Assembly (NCBI GenBank): GCA_029876055.1
Contig: CM056874.1
Span: forward strand, 868,001 to 932,000
Reading direction: 5' to 3'
Length of the DNA: 64,000 nucleotides
DNA from: Madurella fahalii
Taxonomy: Eukaryota; Ascomycota; Sordariomycetes; Sordariales
The translations under genes were made by a program, and so were the position numbers. Positions 45,973-56,290 of the stretch are shown here, one piece after another. Below the pieces are notes generated by a model. That model made no database searches. It was not told the origin of the DNA and saw only the letters and a list, made by a program, of their open reading frames with translations. Numbering within the stretch: the first letter of the stretch is position 1; every line of letters starts with the position of its first letter.

Positions 45973-46402
45973 TCTGGGCGGTATTTCGCTGGACGGTGAT
46001 CTGGAGGAAGGGGGATGGTGTTGATGGCTGACTGCTATGGCTCTACAGGATAGTACGCAATGTTGTTTCAGGCTGTGCGTATATAAACACTTACGGACAT
46101 TTGCACCAATCCTGGTAGGAAATAGCGGGACTCCCGATTACCTCTCCGATATCGTTTGCTCCCGTAGCCATGTTCCCGGGGAATTGAGACCCGGGGACGG
46201 CAATGGCCATGTCCATAAAGCAATCAAGACCTGATTGGCTCTGAGAAATACGCGGGCGGGGAGGCTCCGCGGTCACGGTTGAATTGCGAAATGGCTATTT
46301 TTCCGTGGCTTCTCATGATCCAAGTACGTACACACCTTGGCCAGCTTCACGGTCTTCGGGGACTACGCTTTCCCTGGCCAAACTAGCGCAAAACCGCCCC
46401 GC
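45973..46402. promoter_or_regulatory. Promoter of the esterase gene
   Basis: The 430 bp between the CE3 start and the mannanase stop. A GTATATAAAC TATA-like sequence lies at 46079-46088 (plus strand). No coding exon. Confidence 0.5.
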
Positions 46403-47629
46403 CTACAAACCGTTTATCGCCCGGACATGGTCAGTGACCAGACACGTAGCAAGGCTGGAGCCGTAGTAGACGGTATGGCCGTCGTTGTGTGTCTGCCCCG
46501 TGCTCAGCTGGTCTCCCCATTGCCAGAACATGTCACCTGCCATGCCGTTGGTAGCGAGGTCCCTTGAGGCTGCCTGCCACGTCCTCTGGACATTGCAGTG
46601 GTCGGACGTGACACCGTCTGGCCTTTTGGTCAGCGGCGTTGCTCACGAGGGAAACAAGTAGGGAGCTTTGCTTACACTCCTCTAGAAGGCAAGGCTTGCC
46701 AGCCGCCTTGCAAGCTGCGGCGTGATCCCTAATCCAACCAGGACCAAAGCTGTTCGGAACGCCCCCTACCGATGCAAGTCAGAGGCCGAGGTCGATAACG
46801 GAAGACGGGACGAATGGCACTTACAGCTGCCGGGATACATGTGGAAGGTTCCAAAATCCAAATCCTTGATGCGCAAGTTCTTGACAAAGTCGACACCCTC
46901 GCTATACTGGTAAGGGTAGCTTGTCTGCCCCGGCAGGCCGAAGCCCTCGTCGCCGAGAGTGATCATGTGGTTCGGATCCAGGCTGCGGATGTAGGCCGAG
47001 ATCTCGGTCGCCCACTTAAAGATGACATCTGTGTTGCAGCCCTTGCAGCGGGGCTCGTTACCCAGTTCCCAGGCGAAGACGGCAGGTGAATCGATGTAGC
47101 GGCTGACGACAGCAGCAATGTATTTCTTGTACTGGTCCTGAGCCCGCGTGTTGGTGTACCAGCCTTCCTTGGTGCCGCCAAACGCCGAAACGTAGGCTTG
47201 CATGCCGCCATAATCGTTCCAATAGTTGACAAAGTTGATGATCAGCTTGACGCCACGCCTCTCTGCGGACTGGACGACATAATCAAGCCTCTGTAGACCG
47301 TCGGAGCCAGTGTTGATCTGCGAGCCCGACGACGAGAGCAGCTGGAACCAGACGGTGCCCTGATTTGGCCGCTGGTTCACGTCGTTGAACCCCCATACTC
47401 TGAGAATCTTGAGGCCGGACGACGAGATGTGGTCCAAGACGGTATCGACGTCCCTGTTATTAGTGAGGAAGCCGATCCAGTAGGAGTTGGTGCCGGCAAA
47501 GTAGCCCGTCTTGCCGTCGATGGTGAAGCGTGTTCCGTTCACTGTGGACGAAGCTGCTGCAGCGGCTGCAGGGAGGGCTCGGGCCGCTGAGAGCAAGCCC
47601 AGCCCGAGGGTGAGGATGTTTTTGATCAT
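46403..47629 (-). CDS. Secreted GH5 endo-beta-1,4-mannanase
   Basis: Exons 47629-46825, 46765-46676 and 46617-46403, both junctions phase 1; predicted 369 aa. Signal peptide M-I-K-N-I-L-T-L-G-L-G-L-L-S-A-A-R-A. The (beta/alpha)8 GH5 subfamily 7 marks are all present: F-A-G-T-N-S-Y-W; L-K-I-L-R-V-W-G-F; N-Y-W-N-D-Y-G-G; the acid/base Glu in A-W-E-L-G-N-E-P-R-C (about residue 190); H-M-Y-P-G-S-W built by splice 1; and the nucleophile Glu in P-C-L-L-E-E-Y-G built by splice 2. F-W-Q-W-G-D follows. It cleaves mannan backbones outside the cell. There is no CBM1 domain. It lies 430 bp from the CE3 esterase, same strand, so the two may be co-regulated on plant wall material (inference). Confidence 0.93.
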
Positions 47630-48780
47630 GACCAACAGTTTGGGTTGATGTTCGTCTCCGGTTGTTGGCGCGGGTTCCCTAGTGGGCAGTTGATAGAAAT
47701 CCGTCTCTTGTCTTTAGCAGCTTGCTCAGAGCTCCCAAATAAATACTCAACGTACATGCATTGTGTCGATATTCCACTGTCACATTAAACATTTCGCTCG
47801 GGCAGCTTCCGTGGTGAGCTGCATCTGATCGCAAGGCCATATGGGAAATCCGCCTCTGATAGATTAACCGGGCCTGGAGGGCGGAAGCGGGGTGACCGTT
47901 GCTCATTTCGGAAAATTGTCAACATTAGCCAGATTCGCGATCTGAAAGGGTTTAGCGCTGTCAAGAGTTAGAGCGTAGTTAGCTGCAGGGGATCTCTTTT
48001 GTATAATTATATACCGCTCAAAGTCTCCTATATATTAGGATTACAACAAGGTACACTTTCTCTTCTTTCCTCCTATTAATACTCTATTCTTAAAGTCCCC
48101 GTAGATTTGTCCCCAGGAGGACGTTAACTCAATCAACTCACCATCTCTTACTTTGTTCATAGATTATGCCAGTGTTCATGAAGTGCGTGCCTCAGCGTCA
48201 GGGTTGACGCCATTGAGATCACCAGTTACGGGACCACGACGGAAACCCTGTAATAGGAAGGCTCTAGCTGGGGATCTAGACTGTGGCCTGCTATATATAT
48301 AGCTATACTGGGTGTTAGGAGAGGAAAGAATGGCCTATCGCTGCCTGCTCTTCTCCTGATTCTGATTTATAACTATAATAGTTACTTTACTTCGCCGTCG
48401 ACCGGGTGTATAAGATTGTACGTTACTTTGGTATCTATATAGTTAGCTGATTGCTTTTACTAGAGACTTATAGGTATATAGGGGATTCTTAGCATTATAT
48501 AGATCGGTATAACTAATATAGTTCAAGGCATTTATCGGCTACTAATAGTATTACGGTTGCTGTCCGAGTGGATTGAGACCGAGTTTTGTAAATAGGTTAT
48601 TTCTGCTTTTTTTTCCAGTAGCTTGATACGTGGAAACCCTCTTTCTGTTTCGCTACTTGCTTTCTGGGACATCGAGATTGGTATAGGGGGTGGTCCATAA
48701 GAACAATACATAAGCAAACTTCCTGTGCCTGGACTAATTAACGATATGACGGGTAATATACGAGGTACAATGAGAATCAC
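47630..48780. other. AT-rich, decayed intergenic sequence
   Basis: The first few hundred bases are the promoter of the mannanase gene. From about 47990 to 48540 the sequence becomes TA-rich, with many TATA and TAG words and no usable frame. This looks like RIP-type decay of repeated DNA. No element ends were recognised. Confidence 0.5.
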
Positions 48781-48783
48781 GTT

Positions 48784-48985
48784 TCACAGTTTAGCTCTTG
48801 AAGGCGGTGGTGTTCGCAATTTGCTCGCTTATAATCCTCCAGCAGATTATGCTAGTCATCTATCTGAGCTAACCCTCTAGGGCCTGTAGTTACTTCGATA
48901 TGATTTGTGGTATTAGCAACGCTGGCCTCGTCGAGATTATGCTCGGACGTCTATAGCTAACGGTTAAGGAGTGTATAACTAGTAA
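48784..48985 (+). pseudogene. Patatin-like phospholipase remnant
   Basis: Pieces of the patatin fold are readable in order across frames: L-E-G-G-G-V-R-N-L (the D/E-G-G-G-x-R oxyanion box), S-L-I-I-L-Q-Q-I-M, then Y-F-D-M-I-C-G-I-S-N-A-G-L-V-E-I-M-L-G-R-L. The last piece is the nucleophile-elbow region, normally G-T-S-T-G-G; here the Ser is kept but its surroundings are changed. It is followed by TAG and L-T-V-K-E-C-I-T. Stops and a frameshift break it, and the downstream Asp region is missing. In fungi this fold is often the N-terminal effector of NLR-like proteins. Too short to say what it was attached to. Confidence 0.75.
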
Positions 48986-48989
48986 ACAC

Positions 48990-50125
48990 CCCTGTCCGAC
49001 AGGGTGCGTGAGAGGACTTTCTGGGTTACTTCAATGCCACTAGAAAGGCGAGTGGTCTTGTAGAAGAGGTTCTCTAGAGAACAAAGTGTGGAAAAAATTG
49101 GAACTGTCAAGGGCTCAATGGCCCTCACGGTGAGGTGCGGGAGAAAAGCAATGGCTCCCATGACTTAGCCAATCGTGTGTTGCCCCAGCAAGTCCGCTCC
49201 TCTGGCTACAGGGGGCAAATGCCGGCAGATATCTTTCCCCCAACTCATCAGTTAACTAGGTCTACCGGACTTAAATCGAGGTTGGCTATCTCGTGGATGG
49301 TTCGGATGTAGGGAGCGGTGTAGAGACTTGTATTAATGGCAGTAATTCAGCGGTTTCCTGTATATTTGTCCGGACAATAGGAGATAACTAATAGGGTTCG
49401 GTTTGTGCACCGTGACCCCACTGATTTGTGAGGGCAAGTCTCGTCTCTGGATCTTGGATACGCATCCACATCTACACGCTGCCCTGGCGGGGATGATGAC
49501 CAAAATTCGCTTTCCATTCTGGGTACGTATCTAGTGCCACGCCTGTCCTCTCTTGATCCACCCCGCTGTTCAGGCCTTGCTGGGGATTCGAGTGACAGAG
49601 ATGCGTTCTAACTTACATGTAGGTAACACGGTTGACTTGGGTGTGCACAATTGAATAATAATTAGCACCCAGCCAGTTGAAGCAAATCCGCGCTCCTGAC
49701 CTCTTGTGGTGGAGGGTAGACAACGCCGAGTGTCAGCTCGCATAGGTGAGCACGAGGCTGGCAGTCGTTTCCAATGAAATTGACTGGCGCTCTCGGGCAA
49801 CATCACGCCAAATGTAACCCACCCCGGAGCGAACACAGGTTTTCTTTCGATCGCCGTATGGTATGGGGTCATTCATTAAAATCGGGAGGTATATCGTGTA
49901 TAGGAATAAGGCCTGCAACTACTATGCCCATTCCAGGGCAGCCGCAGCTGCAGGAATTAATTACTACATACCTGAGGTACCTGATGGTCAACACTGGCGA
50001 ATCCGGCGGCGACCAAGCAAGAGTCGGGCCCGCCCTGCCGAGCGGCTGTGTCGATAGATGCTACACAGAAGGGAATTGACACTATCCAATCGAGGATGTG
50101 AGCGGACCTTGCGGAACCGTCGACG
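48990..50125. other. Intergenic, no supported gene
   Basis: About 1.1 kb with no recognisable frame. A short palindrome TTGTCCGGACAA lies near 49368-49379. Promoter of the following broken gene is expected in the last few hundred bases. Confidence 0.45.
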
Positions 50126-53100
50126 ATGGACACTGCGAACGCTTGCGCTAAGGCGCTGGTATTCTTGTTTCTCGTTAACGTTGCCCTCGCTGAGGAAGGC
50201 AACGCTGAGTTTGCGTTTATCTTATTCTCGGACATCGCACCGTATGTTTCAACTCGGCCTGCACGTTAGCTCCGTCCCGGTCGCCTGGTTAACCAAATCC
50301 TATGAAGAATTTTAGCACTGTTCGGAGAACAGCTCGCCTGACAGTTCCTCAGCGAGAGCTTCACATGGCTTGACCACTTGATCTTTGCCTGCGTCCCCCT
50401 CGGGATCGCCACAGCACTCTCGGGCGCGATCCGCGTCCAAGGCCCCAAGATCGCGCGGTCCTTTATCGGACGATTCAGGGAAAACCGTGCAACTGCCGAA
50501 ATCGAGCTGATGTCCTCAACATCCCAAGAGGTCTGCGAGATGCTCAATGGCAAGGGAATCGTACGGACAATGGGCCGACCGACTATAGCGCAGATCATCG
50601 TATTCCCCGATCTCTATACCAAGTCCGAGAATGAACCAAACAAAGATGCTTCGTGCGGCATTTATAATCTACAGGAGGCGGTCAACTTTAGGAGAGAGGA
50701 GCCAGGCGTTATGAGCTATCGAGGCATGTGATTGATAATTACCACCCAGGTCACACACGGATGGCTGACGTAGGGATTGCTTACGATGGTAATTAGAATA
50801 CCACAGCAAAAGCTACATAATGGTCGCAAATTGGATCGGACGGTTGGCGACGATCTTTCGCTCTGCCAAAGCGGCGCCCGAGAACAAGAGCAATAATGCT
50901 ACAGTCACCAGCAGGACCGGACGGCTGGTGAGCATCTTGGGCTCCATCAAGACAAGAACTGACGAGGAGAAAGGCGCGGAGACTGCCGCCAACGTTACCA
51001 GCGGAGGGCAGACCCACGAAAAGCCCCAACCGGCCCACTTGTCTCTCGATTTCCTAGGACCGCCAAACCTCCAATTGAACCTCTCCTCTGGGCAGTCATC
51101 GAGTGAGAGGAAGACCATGGAGCTCTTCGCTGTCGCCGTCGTTGCGCTGATCCTGCAGTTCTCCTTACTCGTCGTCGCAGGTGTGGCAGTCTACCATCAA
51201 CCGACTAGGGACTGGGTTGGATACGAGGCGCAGCCGTATGGGTTACCTTGTTACGTTATCGGATCCTCTTTTCTCTTTAATGGAATAGCCCTCTGTTCTT
51301 TTGTCATTGAGAATAGCGCCGTCGAGTTTGTCTGGATGCGCCCGGCGAGACGCAAGATATCGGACAAACACAATGCTCGATTGATCTGGCTCCAGCAGTC
51401 CCAGTGCGTTAAAGATCAAACCTTTGGCTCCTATGGAATCCTGAGCGGATTCAAACGTTACGTATTGACATCGAGCCGCCAGGAAGACGTGAAAGGTTGT
51501 GAGCACCACGACAAAGAGAGAAAATCGGATGGCTTGGTGCGCAGAAGGAAGAGTGCATCAGACGCGACCGGTGCACTTGCATACAGTCAGTCGCACCTAG
51601 ACACCACGATTGAGGAGCTGACGTGCTAAGGATCCACATTGATTCTCCGTAGGCTGGAAGAGGATGGGAATGGCTTACGTTCTTCGGAGTATTCTCTGGC
51701 GGCCTCGGGTTTATAGCGCAATTTATGGGGCTACGGGGGCTGCCCTGGCAGTGCCCCATAGCCCAGCTGCTCGGCATTTTTCTCATGGCGCTCGTTAGGG
51801 CTCTTATCCGGCGAATGTTGGGAAGAATACCTCTTTCCTGCCGCGTGTTTCCTAAATACGAACTCGACTTTCTAGCGACGCGGATCGTCTTCGACGACCT
51901 CTTCCGTGAGTTCGACTATCCAAGGCCAGAGAATAAGAGTCTGGAACGAGACGACGAAGGGGGCGAACTGGAGAGGACATGCTCATGGAAAGTGGTCACG
52001 GCCGGAAAGAACACTCGCTGCAGATTCCCATTTCTAGGAACAGCGAGCGGCACTAATAGTACCGAAAATGATGTTAAGCCTGGTGCCGACATGATCATTG
52101 AGCTCGGCATCAATAACGACCGCAAGCCGGGTATTAGCAATGCTAAGGAGGCATTGGAAAGCATAGGCAAAAGTTCCGCGACAGCCGCCGTCATGGCCGA
52201 CCTCACCGGCGGCGGATGCGGGAGCTCCAACATGTTTCGCCCCAAACATTCGTCGCGGGAAAGGCTCTGGCGGTCTGTCTCCCCTTGGATCCGGAGAATG
52301 ATGCCATGATGCATCCAGCCAGCAGCTCGTCCGCGTCCGAGAGCGGCTGAGAGACATGTGCAGGTGGGACTGTGGCGCTTCCGAAGCCGCCCTGGCTCTG
52401 GCAGAATCGATCGAGCGATTTATGCAGGCGTTCTTTCCCAGGTCAGACGACGACTCATTCTCATGGGCTATAGAAACCTACAGGCAATTTCCAAAAGCGG
52501 GTGCCCCCAAACCGACGAGGTGACCATATCGCTAAAGAGGCACATGGTAACCGAGAATGAGGAGAGGTGGTCTGTGGAGGTCGGCAAGGTTGAAGCCGTC
52601 TTATCGTTCTGGATGGCCAGCATTAAGGGCGATAGGATCAAAGCCAAGAGGATTGAGACCGCCAGGGGTGAGGTATCAAAGTCGGGACCGGGGGGTTCGG
52701 GCCAGGGGGGGAATGAACCTACTGACTGGAGACGCTCCAAGGCCGGAATCGGGTCGAAAGTGAACTACTGCAGGATCGTCGGCGAAAATTTTAACGACGG
52801 GGTGCTGAAGTGTGATATCTCGTGGTGGGTGAACGATCTGCTCGCAGAGCAAGCTCACATCAACGGTGGCAAGTCCAACGAAGCCAGGTCCGAAACACCT
52901 CCTTGGGGCGGCGAGAATGTTGAGTTGGTTATCGGCTTTAGCGGCCCCCAAAAAGGTTGGAAATGAGCCACCCCTCACGAAGCCTGCGTGGTGAGATGCG
53001 TGTGCCATCTAATTCAGATCTTTTACAGCGCGGCCCGGCGAGAAACCGAATGAGCTATCTCTCTTGTCCACCGCGTGCCTACCGACCATCCTTGCGCAGC

Positions 53101-53979
53101 ATCTGTTCACGAGTTTTATGTGGGAAGTCGCTGAGAAGTTAGATAGGGATTGTCTCCTGTCAGGGGACGACGGGGATCTTGCCGACGCTGTCAAAGTCGA
53201 CCCCAGAACCTCCACACTCGATGCACTCAAGGAGACTTGGTACTGCCCAAAGCTAACCCATCCGCGTCTCGAGAGCTTTGTCAAGCACGTAGAGGCGGCA
53301 GGCTCGGAAGTAGAACGGAGATTCTCCTTTGCATGGTTCCTGCGTCGAGTTTTCAAGACCTGTTGCCTCACGAAAGCATCCTATCACTGATTCCCAGCGA
53401 ACCGCAGAAGATCTTCCACTACGGATGGGCACGTACCGCCGACTTCTACCACGATGTGTTGAAATCTAGCATCGGAGCCGAAATCCGAGAGAAGTTTGCC
53501 CAGGCTGTGGTTATCCACGCCATGGAATTTCTCTTTCTCGCCTGTAAGCCGTATGATAACTGAGTGCAGCTCGATTCCGAGCCCAGGAGAGAAATCGAGA
53601 AACTTGTCGGATGTCTAGCTGCCAAGTTCCATGGCGTCTTGCGGGATCTGTTGCCATTTTATGTGTCGCAGAATCGACGAGAGACTTTCCATAATTTGTT
53701 TCGCTAGTATTGGGTTACGACCCAAAGCGAAATAGAGGGTGAGGATAGTGATGACAATGAGGACGACACATGCACGGCGACTGACGGCACAAATAAGACG
53801 CATGACCATGCGATTGAGGACATCAAACACATTCTCGCGGGGGTCCGGCGAGAGGGAGGCGAGAAGGAGGAAACTATAGCGGAAAAGCCAAAATCGGAAT
53901 CAAACCTGGAAGGTGAGTAAAGTACTTCATTTTAAGCTTCGGGGACTCGATGGTAAGCACCTGTGCTTGGCTGATAAAC

Positions 53980-55400
53980 CAACAGCGCCGAAGACGCTCA
54001 AACGCCTCGGCTGGACCGATCTTCATCAAGCAGCAGCCAGATCAAACCCAAGTAATTACAGGAGAATGTTCCACAATCCCGACAGCAAATCAAAGCTAAT
54101 CAACCTGAGGCCGGACAAGTCAGGGCGGAGTCCTATTCACGTGGCGGCCTCTTTCGACAACACGAACTTTCTCGAAGCGTCGTTAGAGGTATTGTGTTCT
54201 TTGGATGGGGAGCTCGGACGGCATGACGCCACTTCACCTCGCAGTGAAGGGGCAGCACGAGAGATGCGTCGAATTTCTGCTGAGCTACGATAAACCATCT
54301 AAGGCCGACGTGGTTGACCTCTGGGGACGACGGCCCGTTCACCTAGCGGCCTTAATGGGGAACTTTGATATCACCAAAAAATTAGTAGAGAAGGATGTGC
54401 GGCCTCACCAGGCTGATACATTCGGCTGAACGGCGCTCCATATGGCTGCAAGCACAGGAAGTGTCGATGTTGCCAGAGTCCTCCTCGCTGCCGGCGCAAA
54501 CCTTGCAGTCAAGAACAATGTAGGCAGGACACCGCTCCATGCAGCCGTAATTGCGGACAGAGCCCAAGCCGCAAGCCTCCTCCTCGAACACGACACACAC
54601 CCCGGAATTGTGGACAACGACGGCCTAACTCCGCTTGCTTTGGTCTGCAAGCTTGGGCGCTGTGTAGGGTTTGTCGAGCACGCCGTGCTGAATTTCGACG
54701 AAAACCTGCTGAACTGGAAAGACCAAAATTATGACGAATCCCCGATACACTGGGCGTGCGAGTTTGGGCAATACAAGATGGTGAGCATCATGCTAGCTGC
54801 CGAGAAGGTGGACCCAAACCAGCGCGCATCGAGATACAGGGGCTATACGCCTCTGCATCTAGCTATCAGGAGACCTGGAAACAGCGTGGTTGCGCTGATG
54901 TTAGACAGCCCCCGAGTCGATCCCAGTGTAACAGATGAGAACGGCTTGACACCGTTGGAGTTGGCGATCAATGACGCTACTAGAGAGACGGTGAAGATAG
55001 TGGCTGAGCATGCTCGAATGGGGTTTCCTGACCGGATCTAAGCCATGAAGACAATGGCAGAGACGAGCAGCCAGCGCTACGTTCTCTTGGAGTCGCTATT
55101 GAAGTCTTTTCCAGACAATATATTGCCGACTGCTGACCTGGACGACATAAATCACCGACTCCAACCACCGCTCGAGGCAGACGAGGCAATCCTCAGAGCG
55201 TGGGCGAGGAGGGTCCAACAACCAGCCGAGTGGAGGAGCACGCGTCGGCCGCTTCACACACTGGTCCGTTGCGGTGATAGAGATCGTATCAGGGCGCTTG
55301 TGGATTTGGGGGCCAACGCGTCCGAACTTGACGAGGATGGCTGGACGTTTCTCGATATCGCCGGCCGCAATGGCTATTCCGAGCTATTAAAGAGTATTGC
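53980..55400 (+). other. Ankyrin-repeat block within the broken gene
   Basis: At least seven repeats in phase, for example S-P-I-H-V-A-A at 54132, T-P-L-H-L-A-V at 54230, R-P-V-H-L-A-A at 54343, T-A-L-H-M-A-A at 54430, T-P-L-H-A-A-V at 54530, S-P-I-H-W-A-C at 54740 and T-P-L-H-L-A-I at 54849. TGA (54427) and TAA (55039) interrupt an otherwise continuous frame. Confidence 0.9.
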
Positions 55401-55649
55401 GGCTTTCCGGTGTTTTCTAGTCTAAAGGGGGCATATCCGATCCCGGCGAGCTTCACCATCCGTCGGGGGAAAGGTATACCTCAACAGGTTGCGGCGCGCA
55501 CCCAGGCGCTGCCGATCACTGCGTTGGGTTGAACGGTAATGAACTTTCTTGCCTGTCCAACACATTCTCTACTCTGATGTGACACAGCTAACTGCCCCTT
55601 TCTCGCATCAGAAATCGTTGTCGATCATCGGAATACGAGTTCGGGTACG

Positions 55650-56290
55650 GCTTTATGTTGCTTGCGCACAACACACTGCATCCCGCCATATGCAGACTTC
55701 TTCTACTTTGAAGTCCACATCCTCGACCTACCTAATGGAGAGTGCGTTACCAACCATTAAATACCAAACGTAGCCATTAGTCGTCGATACTGACAGAATA
55801 TCACAAACACTAGGTATTTTGGTGTCGGGTTCAGCCAATCGCTGGTGCGCGACGGCAAATATCCCGGACTTGTCGAAGGGTCATGGACCTACCATGTCGA
55901 CGACGGATGCCTCTACGCTCAGGCGCTCGGAAAGACGGATAACTCATGCGCAGAGAGTGACGTTGGAGATTACGGGAAAGATGCCGTCGTGGGATGCGGT
56001 TTGAACATGAAGACCGGAGAGGGCTACCGCACGCTCAACGGCCAGCGGCTTGATTCGGGTGAGCTCAACTTGATCTGACCATCCACGCTTCCTTCCTTTC
56101 CGAGATGAAATCTTGCTAATCTGACCGCACTGAGGACGCATTCGTGCACCACAAGTTCCAAACGGGCAAGATCTACCCCATCGTGGGCTTTTCAGCCGAC
56201 CATCATGAGGAGAGGCTCGCCATTCACTTTCGCGTCGTCTTCCGCGAGTCCGCCGAGCATCCTTTTCTCTACAAAGGCCCTTACACCTAG
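55650..56290 (+). other. SPRY (B30.2-like) domain of the broken gene
   Basis: F-Y-F-E-V-H-I-L-D-L-P-N-G-E is split by an intron (donor about 55740, acceptor 55814), then Y-F-G-V-G-F-S-Q-S-L. The D-G-x-x-G-L-V-E-G-S-W-T-Y-H-V-D-D-G core, V-V-G-C-G-L-N, and after a second intron K-I-Y-P-I-V-G-F-S complete a SPRY fold. The second junction is out of frame by one base as sequenced. Natural stop TAG 56288-56290. Confidence 0.75.

Larger units (their letters stand above)
50126..56290 (+). pseudogene. Multi-TM, ankyrin-repeat, SPRY-domain protein, multiply broken
   Basis: A plus-strand gene readable over 6.2 kb. It starts M-D-T-A-N-A-C-A-K at 50126 with two working introns (50242-50307 and 50728-50806). 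The N-terminal part has several TM helices and the motifs F-A-F-I-L-F-S-D-I-A-P, F-T-W-L-D-H-L-I-F-A, E-N-R-A-T-A-E-I-E-L-M-S-S-T-S, I-W-L-Q-Q-S-Q and F-M-G-L-R-G-L-P-W. A middle part has L-P-T-I-L-A-Q-H-L-F-T-S-F-M-W. Ankyrin repeats run about 53980-55400 (T-P-L-H-L-A-V-K, T-A-L-H-M-A-A, T-P-L-H-A-A-V, T-P-L-H-L-A-I). A SPRY domain runs 55650-56290 (F-Y-F-E-V-H-I-L, D-G-S/G-S-W-T-Y-H, V-G-F). In-frame stops lie at 50339, 53561, 53705, 54427 and 55039. Frame breaks lie near 52300, 52504-52508, 53258, 54200 and 56060. This is a known type of large fungal ankyrin protein of uncertain role; here it is a pseudogene unless several calls are errors. Confidence 0.8.

Noticed and set aside
49366..49381. 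Palindrome TTGTCCGGACAA as an element end
   Set aside because: No second copy or target duplication was found nearby.
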